Assembly (NCBI GenBank): GCA_964530825.1
Contig: CAZHCA010000012.1
Span: 1-64,000 of the forward strand
DNA length: 64,000 bases
Reading direction: 5' to 3'
Origin: CAZHCA01 sp964530825
GTDB taxonomy: Bacteria; Bacteroidota; Bacteroidia; Chitinophagales; Saprospiraceae
The notes beneath the pieces are model-generated. The model saw only the letters and a list, made by a program, of their open reading frames with translations. It made no database searches and was not told where the DNA came from. Below are positions 19,797 to 27,743 of the stretch, piece by piece (within the stretch, counting starts at the first letter, position 1; every line of letters starts with the position of its first letter). A program made the translations under genes and the position numbers.

Positions 19797-19869
19797 AGCG
19801 GATGACGAGGCTCGAACCCGCGACCTCAACCTTGGCAAGGTTGCGCTCTACCAACTGAGCTACATCCGC
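19797..19869 (-). tRNA. tRNA-Gly(GCC)
   Basis: 73-nt cloverleaf on the minus strand. The acceptor GCGGATG pairs with CATCCGC, with discriminator U. The D arm is in GTAGCTCAGTTGGTAGAGC, the anticodon loop reads CTTGCCAAG with anticodon GCC, and the T arm contains GGGTTCGAGCC. CCA is not encoded. Confidence 0.95.
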
Positions 19870-19971
19870 TTATTATTGCCCCTAACTTTCAGGAGCGAGG
19901 CAAATATAAAAAAACATCGCCCAATGAAGCAAATAAATTTTCCACTAAATTAACATAGGGTGAATTGCTGT

Positions 19972-22677
19972 TTAACGGTGACAATGGGCCAGCATGTCGC
20001 GCAGTTGGGCATTAAACTTGTCTGCTCGCAGCAGGTCTTCAATAGGAAGGTGTAACCGGTAACCCCAATAGTGGTTAGGGTCGGCCGGCACGTTGATCCG
20101 CTCCTCAAAGGGGTTTTCCCTTCGCAGTTGGGGGTCCATAGCTAGCAGATCCTGGATGGGGAAAATAGCCAGCATACTGGGAAAATTCAGGTGCTTCTCA
20201 ATGATACGGCGTGCAAGGTAGGGCTCGCAGAAATGCGGTACCGTACCGCCCAGGCCCAACTCTTCAAAGTAGAAGCGGTTCTTGCTGGCCACATCCATCT
20301 CTTCCCACCAGGCCCGTATGGGCGCCATATCGTGGGTCGAGGGGCTACAAACGGAGAAGTATGGGATGTCGCTATGCTGCAAAAACTGCGACTGCGGGTT
20401 TTTGGACATGCGCTGGATTTCTAGGCTTAGAATATCCAGCTCGTACATCACTTCAGGCACACACGCAGGCACCATCCCCAGATCTTCCCCGCAGATCAAC
20501 ATGTCAGTCGAGGATTTTAGGGCCGGCAGTTTCCGCAAACCTTCCTCTTTCCAGAATTCTTCGTGCCGGCGGTAAAAAAAGTCGATGTATAGGTGATGTA
20601 AATCATGCTGCAGCTCATTAGGCAGTCGCCGGTAAGACTCCGTTTTATCCATGGAAATTCGGGGGTGGAAAGCCTTTCCGTCGCTACCTTTGGCTCCCAG
20701 GAAGAGAACATTAGCCACCATTTCAAATAGTGGCTCGCGCAATTGCATTCGGTCCGGCGCTTCGCTTTCCAGAAACTCCAGGATAGCCCGTTGGGTATTT
20801 TTTCCCGCCCTAAACTGATAAAATCCGTCCTGGGCGCCCGCTTCCAAGAAGTGCTCTTCGGCAAATGCCAAATCATCCCCCAGCTTTTCAGCTACCCAAT
20901 CCTGGGGCAAGTAAGGCTTGCAAAAACGATCGTAATCAAATGCAATCTGATGCTGGTTGAAGTCGGCCATCGTCAGGGGTAAGGCCTTATTGAAGTAGCC
21001 CATCAGACCTTGCACCTGATCGGCAGGAATCTCCCAAATGCGGAAAAAGCCCAAAATATGGTCTACTCGGAATGCATCAAAGTAGCGCTCCGACTTTTGA
21101 AAGCGCTTGCGCCACCAAGCGAAGCCGTCGGCCTCCATCTCATCCCAGTCGTAAGTTGGCAGACCCCAGTTTTGACCGTTTTCTGAGAATGGATCGGGCG
21201 GAGCACCGGCCTGTACGTCGAGGTTATACAATGCTGGTTCAACCCAGGCATCCACGCTATAGCGATAGATGCCAATCGGCAAGTCTCCTTTCAGAATAAC
21301 GCCACGCTGGCGGGCATATTCGGCCACCTGGTATAATTGTTTATCCAGGTGATACTGTAAATAGTAGTGAAAAGCGATGTCGTCGTAGGCTTCACTTTTG
21401 GGATCGACCAGTTTAGCAATTTGCTGCTCGTCGTAACGGGCGTTCACCCCCCACTCCTTGAAATCGGAGGTACGGTGCTGATCGCGTAAATAAGAAAAGG
21501 CAGCATAGGGTACCAACCAGTGTTTGTTTTCTTCGAAAAAGGCGAGGAAACTTTCATCCTTAAGTAAGTTCTCTTTTTGCTCGTTATACCGCCTGCGGGC
21601 ATAGGACATCTTAAACCGCATGGTGTGTTCGTAGGGTACTTCCGAAAAAGCGTTGAGGCGCTTTTTCTCCTCTGCAAGTTGTTGGAGCTCGCCATTGCTT
21701 TTTGGCGTACCCAGCAGATCCAGGTTGAGGTACAGCGGGTGTAAGGCAAAGGCCGAAATGGCGGCATACGGATAGGAATCCTTGGCAGTATTGGTCGCCG
21801 TCGTGTCGTTAATGGGCAAAATTTGAACCACCTGTAAACCGGTGGCTTGAGCCCAGTCGACTAGCGAGCGGATGTCTAAAAACTCCCCTACCCCGAGGCT
21901 GTGATGGGTGCGCAGCGAAAAGACCGGAATGGCCACTCCCGAGCCCTTCCATTGGCCCTTGGGATGACGAAAATATTCATCCTGTACCAGCCAGTGCCTT
22001 AAAGGCCGGTTGAAGAGTTCGGCTCGCAAGACGCGGTCTTCGCCCCATTCATAAATGGTCTCCCCGGTGTCGCGGTGGCGCAGGAAATATTTATACTTTA
22101 CCTGCTGTCCCTCCGGCGCCACCACCCAAGCCTTCCAGTAGGGATAATCCGCACTGGACAATGGTACCGCCTTTTCCGGATCCCAGCCGCCCAGTTGTGG
22201 CAGGTTACCAATTAGAAAAAGATCACAGTCTTTGGGTACGCGACTCAGGCGCAGGCAAAAGCGCAAACTTGGCACTTCACCGGCAGGCATTTCCGCCGGT
22301 GCGCTGCGCTGTAGGGGCCGGAAAATCCCTTCGGTAAAAGCAGAAGTATATAATGCCTCATCCGCATGATGCGGAATGCGCCAGGCGTCCTGAAGGAGGA
22401 GGTGCTCGTTGGTAAAGACCGACAAGTCGACCTGCCGCTCGGGGCCTCCTTCCGCTTTAATCTTCCGGCCATTATCCTCACTCAGATAATAGCGGTATTT
22501 TATTTTGACAGGTGTGCCGGTGGGTAACTCCAAAGCGCCTTCCCAAACACCTTCCCGTTTATACTCCAGTAGAAATGCAGATTCGGTGCGACCTGCACCC
22601 AATTGCGGTAGATTTCCTACGATACTGATTTGCTGCCCCCATTGGGTGAGGTAATGAATGCGAAAAGTGATTTTCAT
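19972..22677 (-). CDS. malQ: 4-alpha-glucanotransferase with two N-terminal starch-binding domains
   Basis: GH77 amylomaltase of about 901 residues starting MKITFRIHYLTQWGQ; the frame extends 12 codons upstream. Two CBM20-type domains come first: ISIVGNLPQLGAG at about 20-32, and FLIGNLPQLGGWDPEKAVPL around 150-170. They are followed by the GH77 barrel. Landmarks are FSLRTHHSLGVGEFLDIRSL, PINDTTATNTAKDSYPYAAI, GDLPIGI, the nucleophile region FDAFRVDHILGFFRIWEIP, and LICGEDLGMVP with the acid/base Glu. It transfers alpha-1,4-glucan segments in maltodextrin and glycogen metabolism. The tandem CBM20 layout is usual for Bacteroidota and plant DPE2-like forms. It is cytosolic. Confidence 0.93.
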   Translation of the reverse strand: MKITFRIHYLTQWGQQISIVGNLPQLGAGRTESAFLLEYKREGVWEGALELPTGTPVKIKYRYYLSEDNGRKIKAEGGPERQVDLSVFTNEHLLLQDAWRIPHHADEALYTSAFTEGIFRPLQRSAPAEMPAGEVPSLRFCLRLSRVPKDCDLFLIGNLPQLGGWDPEKAVPLSSADYPYWKAWVVAPEGQQVKYKYFLRHRDTGETIYEWGEDRVLRAELFNRPLRHWLVQDEYFRHPKGQWKGSGVAIPVFSLRTHHSLGVGEFLDIRSLVDWAQATGLQVVQILPINDTTATNTAKDSYPYAAISAFALHPLYLNLDLLGTPKSNGELQQLAEEKKRLNAFSEVPYEHTMRFKMSYARRRYNEQKENLLKDESFLAFFEENKHWLVPYAAFSYLRDQHRTSDFKEWGVNARYDEQQIAKLVDPKSEAYDDIAFHYYLQYHLDKQLYQVAEYARQRGVILKGDLPIGIYRYSVDAWVEPALYNLDVQAGAPPDPFSENGQNWGLPTYDWDEMEADGFAWWRKRFQKSERYFDAFRVDHILGFFRIWEIPADQVQGLMGYFNKALPLTMADFNQHQIAFDYDRFCKPYLPQDWVAEKLGDDLAFAEEHFLEAGAQDGFYQFRAGKNTQRAILEFLESEAPDRMQLREPLFEMVANVLFLGAKGSDGKAFHPRISMDKTESYRRLPNELQHDLHHLYIDFFYRRHEEFWKEEGLRKLPALKSSTDMLICGEDLGMVPACVPEVMYELDILSLEIQRMSKNPQSQFLQHSDIPYFSVCSPSTHDMAPIRAWWEEMDVASKNRFYFEELGLGGTVPHFCEPYLARRIIEKHLNFPSMLAIFPIQDLLAMDPQLRRENPFEERINVPADPNHYWGYRLHLPIEDLLRADKFNAQLRDMLAHCHR

Positions 22678-22788
22678 AGAAAAAACGTTATATGGGCCAG
22701 GGCCCTTCAACAAGATCCGTGTCGAATGCTGAAATGTACAAAGTTTTGTCAGGAAACAGAGTGGTTGAAGGAAGCTAAAAATGGTGGG

Positions 22789-23304
22789 CTAGGGTTTATG
22801 GTCCGACCAGTCAACAGGGCTAGGCGGCTTGCTTTCAGTTACTGTCTTGATGGCTCGCCAGATCGTATCCATTTCCGACCTGGCGTGATCGTAAGCCTTT
22901 TGGTAAATTTTGTCGATCTGACCGGTATCAAGCAGGTTGTACTTCAACAGTCCGGGAGGTAGAAAAACGTAATCGCAAAAGATGAAGCGGCTGTGTCCTA
23001 CGGCGTAAAAAGACAGATCATAGGAGCGCTGCATGAGTTGAAAGGTGGTACGCAGTTGTTTTTCCGGCCGTCGGCGGGGAGCGTTGACAAAGCTACCGAT
23101 CAGCACGTCGACTTTTCCCATGACCGGTTCTACCGGTAGGTTATTGAGAATGCCACCGTCGGCGTAATCTTTGCCATCAATTCGAATGGGCGAAAAAATC
23201 GGAGGAAGGGCGCAAGAAGCTAATAGCGGAGTAATCAATTGACCTTCAGAAAAAAAGACGTAATCTGCCTCGACCATGTCGGTAGCGGTTACGTATAGCG
23301 GAAT
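22789..23304 (-). pseudogene. Patatin-like phospholipase, C-terminal fragment (split by cassette)
   Basis: 171 codons encoding the C-terminal two thirds of a patatin-like lipase. It begins at IPLYVTATDMVEADYVFFSE and includes the second member of the catalytic dyad in DGKDYADGGILNNLPVEPVM (DGG motif). The matching N-terminal fragment with GGGVRG and GVSAG is at 30478-30786, same strand, 7.2 kb away. The open frame runs on to an ATG at 23346, but those first residues are encoded by the inserted element. Joining codon 103 of the N-fragment to this fragment restores one frame of 274 residues, a normal length for the family. As it stands the fragment lacks the nucleophile Ser and cannot be an active lipase. 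Confidence 0.92.
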
Positions 23305-23314
23305 GTTGTAGCAC
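23305..23314 (+). repeat. Left half-site (R' box) of the cassette
   Basis: GTTGTAGCAC is the exact reverse complement of the R'' box at 30352-30361. In an inserted cassette the R' half of attC is left at the upstream junction, with recombination after the G of GTT. It departs from the classical GTTRRRY consensus at the second R. Confidence 0.75.
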
Positions 23315-23368
23315 ATTGGAATACTATGACTCAATGTACTCTCCATTCTACCAAATGTCCGACCTTCG

Positions 23369-23376
23369 TATCTTTG
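23369..23376 (+). promoter_or_regulatory. Promoter -7 box for the cassette MarR gene
   Basis: TATCTTTG matches the Bacteroidota -7 consensus TAnnTTTG and lies 13 nt before the ATG of the MarR gene. It is inside the inserted block, so the regulator does not rely on a host promoter. No good -33 box is visible. Confidence 0.5.
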
Positions 23377-23389
23377 AACTAAACACTAT

Positions 23390-23818
23390 ATGATGGACTA
23401 CAAAAGAAATATAGGTAGAGCGGTGGGGCACCTCAATCATCAATTCCTTCGAAAGCTTGATGAAGAGCTCCAAAATGAGAATATCCCACTCACTGCCGAA
23501 CAATTCCGGTTAATGACAGTGCTATGGGATGGTGATGGTATGTCTCAGCAATCTTTAGCTCTACGTATCGGCAGAAACAGAGCCAGCACGGGTAAGATGA
23601 TTGATGTACTTGAAAAAAAGGGAGTCATTGAGCGCATAGACGACCCGGACGACAGAAGGCTAAAACTCATTTTCTTAACCGATGCCGGAAGGGTGCTAGA
23701 TGAAAAAGCTAGGGTTTGCGCTAAGGCAATCATTGAAAAAGCCAGCACAGGCATACCAGAGAACGAACTAAAACTGGTCTTAACTCATTTATTTTCAATG
23801 ATTAAGAACTTGAGCTAA
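23390..23818 (+). CDS. MarR-family transcriptional regulator
   Basis: 142 residues; a second Met follows the first directly. It has the MarR winged helix: dimerisation helices at about 1-30, the HTH around SLALRIGRNRASTGKMIDVL, and the wing KKGVIERIDDPDDRRLKLIF with its typical Asp-Arg-Arg tip. MarR proteins usually repress neighbouring genes and release DNA when bound by phenolics, quinones or oxidants. The perfect palindrome in the gap between this gene and the next (23835-23848) is the probable operator. It is the first gene of the inserted block and is followed by the effector genes in the same direction. Confidence 0.9.
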   Translation: MMDYKRNIGRAVGHLNHQFLRKLDEELQNENIPLTAEQFRLMTVLWDGDGMSQQSLALRIGRNRASTGKMIDVLEKKGVIERIDDPDDRRLKLIFLTDAGRVLDEKARVCAKAIIEKASTGIPENELKLVLTHLFSMIKNLS

Positions 23819-23830
23819 AAAAATTATCAA

Positions 23831-23868
23831 TTTTGTATGATATCATACAGTTTAATATCATACATTTG
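23831..23868 (+). promoter_or_regulatory. MarR operator overlapping effector-operon promoter
   Basis: A perfect 14-bp palindrome GTATGATATCATAC (23835-23848) is followed by a second half-site TATCATAC (23856-23863) that overlaps a -7 box TACATTTG (23861-23868, TAnnTTTG). TTTTG at 23831-23835 may serve as the -33 box, though the spacer is longer than usual. A repressor bound here would block the promoter of the NTF2-like gene and the genes after it. Confidence 0.65.
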
Positions 23869-23894
23869 TCGTGTAAATAAAAAATAGCTCTCAA

Positions 23895-24350
23895 ATGACG
23901 ATACAAGACGAATTAGAAATAAGAAACCTGGCAGCAGCATATGCTATTACTACAGACAATGCAGATGTAGATGGGTTTATGGCTTGCTGGGTGCCTGCTG
24001 AAGATTTTGGTGGGTACGAAAGCGGCCCTTTTGGTAGCATGAAAACCTGGCAGGAACTCAAAGACTTTGAATCTCACCATGTGGGTGAAGGCGGAATGGC
24101 TAAGGGAAAAAGGCATCAGGTTACTAACCTAATGGTTGAACCCATTTCAGCGAATAAGGCCTACGTTACCCATGATCTGGTGGTCTTAGAGACGGCAGAA
24201 ATCCCTTCAATTATAGCGACTGGTCGCTATGACAAAAGCTTGGTGGTGAAGACTGAAAATGGATGGAAGTTCAAGTCACGAACACTTACCGTTAATAAAG
24301 GCTTTTTCAAGCTGATGGAACAACAAAAGGCAAATCAAAGCAACTCGTGA
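23895..24350 (+). CDS. NTF2-like / SnoaL-type small protein
   Basis: 151 residues of cystatin-like alpha+beta fold. The start TIQDELEIRNLAAAYAITTD carries the usual N-terminal helix, the middle has short helices, and the end shows the strands GRYDKSLVVKTENGWKFKSR. SnoaL-like domains act as cyclases, isomerases or dehydratases, or simply bind ligands, so no reaction can be assigned. There is no signal peptide. It is the first gene after the operator and is translationally coupled to the next gene. Confidence 0.75.
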   Translation: MTIQDELEIRNLAAAYAITTDNADVDGFMACWVPAEDFGGYESGPFGSMKTWQELKDFESHHVGEGGMAKGKRHQVTNLMVEPISANKAYVTHDLVVLETAEIPSIIATGRYDKSLVVKTENGWKFKSRTLTVNKGFFKLMEQQKANQSNS

Positions 24351-24577
24351 AAAAGATACCTAATAAGTACCGAATGGTTGTCTTTGTCTTCTTCATGACC
24401 CTATTCATCGGGCTAATCATGTCCGCAATCATGACCTGGAGGGCAGATGGTTTCACAAATACCTTTTTATCAACATGGATGACTCGATTCATCCAAACGT
24501 GGATCATCGTGATTCCTACGGTGGCAATAGTCATTCCCATCGTCACAAAAATCACAGATAAAGTAGTAGAAAAATAA
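24347..24577 (+). CDS. DUF2798-like small membrane protein
   Basis: 76 residues with two transmembrane helices (VVFVFFMTLFIGLIMSAIMT and FIQTWIIVIPTVAIVIPIVT). It fits DUF2798, a family of small two-helix inner-membrane proteins with no known function. It starts with GTG in a GTGA overlap with the stop of the previous gene, which indicates coupled translation. Confidence 0.7.
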   Translation: MKKIPNKYRMVVFVFFMTLFIGLIMSAIMTWRADGFTNTFLSTWMTRFIQTWIIVIPTVAIVIPIVTKITDKVVEK

Positions 24578-24590
24578 ATAAACAATTAAA

Positions 24591-24968
24591 ATGAGAACAA
24601 AAATCCTAACTGGTCTGGCCATATTGATAGCGCTAATGCTCATCAACTCCGGACTCAACAAATTCTTCAATTACATGCCCATGGAAATGTCTGACGAAGC
24701 AACAGCTGTTATCAACAGCTTCATAGCGGCCAATTGGCTTTGGCCTCTTGTAGCACTTGTGGAGATAGTGGGCGGAGTGCTTTTTGCCATTCCTAAAACT
24801 CGTGCACTGGGAGCAATAGTGCTTCTTCCTGTTACCATTGGCATTTTATTATTCAATATAGTCTGGACTCCAGCCACAATACCAGTAGCGCTTGTTATTG
24901 TTGGTATTAATCTATGGGCAATCATAGAGGCTAAGGATCAATATCTACCAATGATCACTACGAAATGA
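24591..24968 (+). CDS. DoxX-like membrane protein
   Basis: 125 residues with four hydrophobic segments. The first helix with its conserved LINSGLNKFFNY and later LWPLVALVEIVGGVLFAIPK are typical of the DoxX/DoxD-like family. Such proteins are common in operons for quinone, thiol or oxidative stress, often beside pirins and nitroreductases, but their activity is not well defined. It is separated from the previous gene by only 13 bp. Confidence 0.75.
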   Translation: MRTKILTGLAILIALMLINSGLNKFFNYMPMEMSDEATAVINSFIAANWLWPLVALVEIVGGVLFAIPKTRALGAIVLLPVTIGILLFNIVWTPATIPVALVIVGINLWAIIEAKDQYLPMITTK

Positions 24969-25003
24969 TCAAATTGACTCATTTCAAATTAAATACTTTA
25001 AAA

Positions 25004-25666
25004 ATGAAAAAAATCGTCACAATTCTATCATTCACATTTATCCTAATATCTCACTCAATCATGGCACAAAATCAATACACTGAAAAATTAAATAAAGAAG
25101 AAGTCACTCTGATAATGGTTGACTTCCTGGAAGGTTTCGTACCCGGTATCCGAACCATCGATAAAAACCTATTCTATGCAAATGCAGAAGCTTTAGCCAA
25201 AGTGGGTAAAATATTCAAACTTCCCACAATTATGCTAGGTGATGAAGGAGGCTTCCGTGGCAATTTCTTTCCCAAGGTGAAGGAAAATTTACCTGATGCC
25301 ACCTACATAGAGCGTCATGCAGTAAGTGCCTGGGATGAACCTAATTTTCGCAAAGAATTAGAGCGTATAGATAACAAAAAGATCGTATTGGGTGGTATAT
25401 CCATTGACATTTGTACCACTCAACTTACACTTGATTTGCTAAACAATGGCTATCAGGTTTATGTTGTGGTAGATGCCTCCGGATCAGATACTAACCTGAA
25501 CGAAATGGCCGCTATGCTTAGACTTACACAAGCAGGTGCGGTAATGATCAACTGGGGTACGCTAGCCTCTGAATTGATGAAAGATTGGGCAACGCCAGAA
25601 GGTCCTATGGTAGGCGAATTGTATCAAAAGTATTCGTATTGGGGCAGCTCAGAACTTGGTAAGTAA
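25004..25666 (+). CDS. Exported YcaC-like isochorismatase-family hydrolase
   Basis: 220 residues from MKKIVTILSFTFILISHSIM, a signal peptide ending near MAQ; an upstream 13-codon extension overlaps doxX and is unlikely. The isochorismatase fold is clear: catalytic Asp in LIMVDFLEGF (about Asp40), ERHAVSAWDEPNF, the nucleophile Cys in GGISIDICTTQ (about Cys137), and VVVDASGSDTNLNEMAAMLR. The VSAWD and DASG blocks match the YcaC subgroup, hydrolases of unknown substrate. An exported form is unusual, since most members are cytosolic. A terminator-like hairpin follows. Confidence 0.82.
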   Translation: MKKIVTILSFTFILISHSIMAQNQYTEKLNKEEVTLIMVDFLEGFVPGIRTIDKNLFYANAEALAKVGKIFKLPTIMLGDEGGFRGNFFPKVKENLPDATYIERHAVSAWDEPNFRKELERIDNKKIVLGGISIDICTTQLTLDLLNNGYQVYVVVDASGSDTNLNEMAAMLRLTQAGAVMINWGTLASELMKDWATPEGPMVGELYQKYSYWGSSELGK

Positions 25667-25673
25667 TCAAATT

Positions 25674-25709
25674 GGGAATGAGTAGCCTAAAAATAGGCCG
25701 CTCATTTCC
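25674..25709 (+). terminator. Hairpin between hydrolase and downstream genes in the cassette
   Basis: GGGAATGAG..GCCTA and TAGGC..CTCATTTCC form a stem with small internal mismatches and a 4-nt A loop. There is no long T-run, so this is a weak terminator or processing site between the first effector genes and the pirin segment. Confidence 0.5.
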
Positions 25710-25723
25710 TTTCATCAATTCCA

Positions 25724-26182
25724 ATGAAAATAATAGTATTTGCTATAATATGGATGCTAACGCTACCTTACTGTTCTGCACAGGATAAAGGAGCAGAATT
25801 GCGCCAAGAACATCAAAAACAAGGTAAAATGGAAAACGATATTGTAAGTGAGGTTGTGGGTACATCAGATGCACCCGTGGTTGTTTTATTTGGAGGCAAC
25901 CCCTACCGCAGGGATGAGGTGGTTCGGCTTCTCGCAGAACTCGGAGACATCACCGTTTACGGAACGCTGGGTGAAGACAAAGGCATGGCTAAAATAGAGG
26001 AGCTGGATCGCAAAGTAGATCTGGTGCTGATTGGTGGCAGATATTCGGATGAGCAACGCTCACGGATCAAAAAATGGGTTGCAGAGAACCTAATTGGTGC
26101 AGAGGTAACGCAACCGGGGTATGACTACCCCTACTCTAATCCCGCAATCTTTGCGGATGTGAAAGCCAAATTAGATATCTGA
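25724..26182 (+). CDS. Exported small protein of unknown function, Rossmann-like
   Basis: 152 residues with signal peptide MKIIVFAIIWMLTLPYCSAQ. The mature part has an alpha/beta pattern (PVVVLFGGNPYRRDEVVRLL, VDLVLIGGRYSDEQRSRIKK), as in a small nucleotide- or ligand-binding domain, but I recognise no family. It stands 57 bp after the hydrolase and 13 bp before the first pirin, so it probably belongs to the pirin transcription unit. Confidence 0.6.
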   Translation: MKIIVFAIIWMLTLPYCSAQDKGAELRQEHQKQGKMENDIVSEVVGTSDAPVVVLFGGNPYRRDEVVRLLAELGDITVYGTLGEDKGMAKIEELDRKVDLVLIGGRYSDEQRSRIKKWVAENLIGAEVTQPGYDYPYSNPAIFADVKAKLDI

Positions 26183-26195
26183 TTTGTCTTTCGCT

Positions 26196-27011
26196 ATGAA
26201 GCAAAGCATTCGGATTCCTGCCAGGCTCGATCGACCGCATTCACGAAACGCGATGCCATCGGGATACTCAAAGACCATTGGTCCCTTCATTTATTTTGAT
26301 CATCTGGGGCCCTATACTTTTCCCGCGCAGCATCCTGTTTTTATTCCACCACACCCTCATGCTGGCATTTCCACGATTTCCTATATGCTTTCCGGAGAAG
26401 GGCATTATAAAGATAGTTTGGGCAATGACTTGGTGCTGGAGAAAGGCCGGCTGAATTGGATGAATGCAGGAAATGGGATTGTACACTCCGAGGGCACATC
26501 TAGCTCATTTTCTGAGAAAGGGGGTAAGTTGCTGGGCTTCCAGATTTGGATACTCGGCAGTGAGGCAGAAAGATGCAAACCGGCTACCTTCCAAACACTT
26601 TCGAAGAACGAATTGCCAGTCATAAAGGAAGGGGCAAGTGAATTCCATTTGCTTGCAGGAAAATATGAAAGTCTGGTATCACCGATTCAGACAGCTAGAG
26701 ACCTGGTTCTATTGGTGATCCACCTCAACCAGGATCAGATGACACTTACACTCGATCAAGAATGGGAATACCTCATTTATTCCTTAGAAGGGAGTTTTGA
26801 ATCGGCAGACAAAAATTACCAGACAGGAGAAGGTCTTGTTGTTGACAACTTCAACGAACTGAAAATTTCCTCAGAAGAGTATTCTAGAATTTTGATTTTG
26901 GGTGGACCCCCATTGGGCTTTGAGCCTGTTTTCAACGTTTCTATAGTAGCAGGATCGCCCGAAGAACTCTGCCTTTATCAGAAAAAGTTACACACCCAAG
27001 GTTTCGGTTAA
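26196..27011 (+). CDS. Pirin family protein 1
   Basis: 271-residue bicupin. Metal ligands of the pirin type are intact: HPH at 53-55 and HSE at 97-99, within IPPHPHAGISTISYMLSGEG and NAGNGIVHSEG. Pirins bind Fe(II); bacterial members include quercetin-2,3-dioxygenases and redox-sensing regulators. I start at MKQSIRIPAR; a TTG 12 nt upstream is the alternative. It is the first of three consecutive pirin genes. The C-terminal cupin is present (GPPLGFEPVFNVSIVAGSPE near the end). Confidence 0.88.
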   Translation: MKQSIRIPARLDRPHSRNAMPSGYSKTIGPFIYFDHLGPYTFPAQHPVFIPPHPHAGISTISYMLSGEGHYKDSLGNDLVLEKGRLNWMNAGNGIVHSEGTSSSFSEKGGKLLGFQIWILGSEAERCKPATFQTLSKNELPVIKEGASEFHLLAGKYESLVSPIQTARDLVLLVIHLNQDQMTLTLDQEWEYLIYSLEGSFESADKNYQTGEGLVVDNFNELKISSEEYSRILILGGPPLGFEPVFNVSIVAGSPEELCLYQKKLHTQGFG

Positions 27012-27022
27012 ATATAAAATTA

Positions 27023-27739
27023 ATGATACCATCAACTGTTGCCGAACTGAACCTTGTACGTGCAGCTCAAAGACCTACTGAGTTTCGTACAGGATTTACT
27101 TCTCATCAGAGTTTCAATTTTGGGCATAACTATCAAAAAGGTAGAGAAGGTTTTAAAGCGCTCAGAGTATTTAATGACGATTATGTATCGCATAATACAA
27201 GTATTCCACTTCATCCGCACCAGAACTATGAGATTCTGAGCGTAATTCTGGAAGGGCAAATGAGCCATGAAGACAATCTAGGTAATAATTTGCTGATTGA
27301 GCCCAATGAAGTCAAACTCATGAGTGCAGGTACAGGTCTCTTTCATGGAGGCACGTGTTACAATGGTACCAATTTTCTTCAGATTTGGATCATACCTAAA
27401 GAGTTGGACACCAATCCTGTGATCAGCAAGAGGGCATTTGATCCCCACGCTAGGAATGGCAACTGGCAATTGCAGGTTTCCCCTAACGAGTCAGAACATG
27501 TCCTCACTATCAAACAAAACATCTACGCTTATCGAGGAAATTTTAAAAAGGGAGAGCGCGTAACTTTCGAAAAGGTTAGGGATGCACATTACTTTTTGAT
27601 GCCTTTAAAGGGATCTTTCAACTTAGATCATCAAGTAGTGCATACCAGAGACACAGCAGAATTCTACCAACAAGAAGGTTTCGAGATTGAAGTGTCGCAA
27701 GATGCTGACTTATGGCTAATGGTTCAACCCAATTCATGA
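27023..27739 (+). CDS. Pirin family protein 2, with altered metal site
   Basis: 238-residue pirin of the YhaK/YhhW-like kind. HPH is kept (64-66, in IPLHPHQNYEILSVILEGQM), but the expected HSE is HGG (108-110, in SAGTGLFHGGT): the Glu ligand has become Gly. It may therefore bind metal weakly or act as a partner or regulatory subunit of its neighbours. It lies 11 bp after pirin 1 and 4 bp before pirin 3, so the three are surely co-transcribed. Confidence 0.85.
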   Translation: MIPSTVAELNLVRAAQRPTEFRTGFTSHQSFNFGHNYQKGREGFKALRVFNDDYVSHNTSIPLHPHQNYEILSVILEGQMSHEDNLGNNLLIEPNEVKLMSAGTGLFHGGTCYNGTNFLQIWIIPKELDTNPVISKRAFDPHARNGNWQLQVSPNESEHVLTIKQNIYAYRGNFKKGERVTFEKVRDAHYFLMPLKGSFNLDHQVVHTRDTAEFYQQEGFEIEVSQDADLWLMVQPNS

Positions 27740-27743
27740 AAAA

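Noticed and set aside
22789..23346. A complete 185-residue lipase starting at 23346.
   Set aside because: The residues encoded beyond 23304 lie in inserted DNA, the nucleophile elbow is missing, and the true N-terminal half lies at 30478-30786.
25674..25709. A second attC site inside the cassette.
   Set aside because: It is a short simple hairpin without AAC/GTT ends or spacer structure; a terminator is a better reading.
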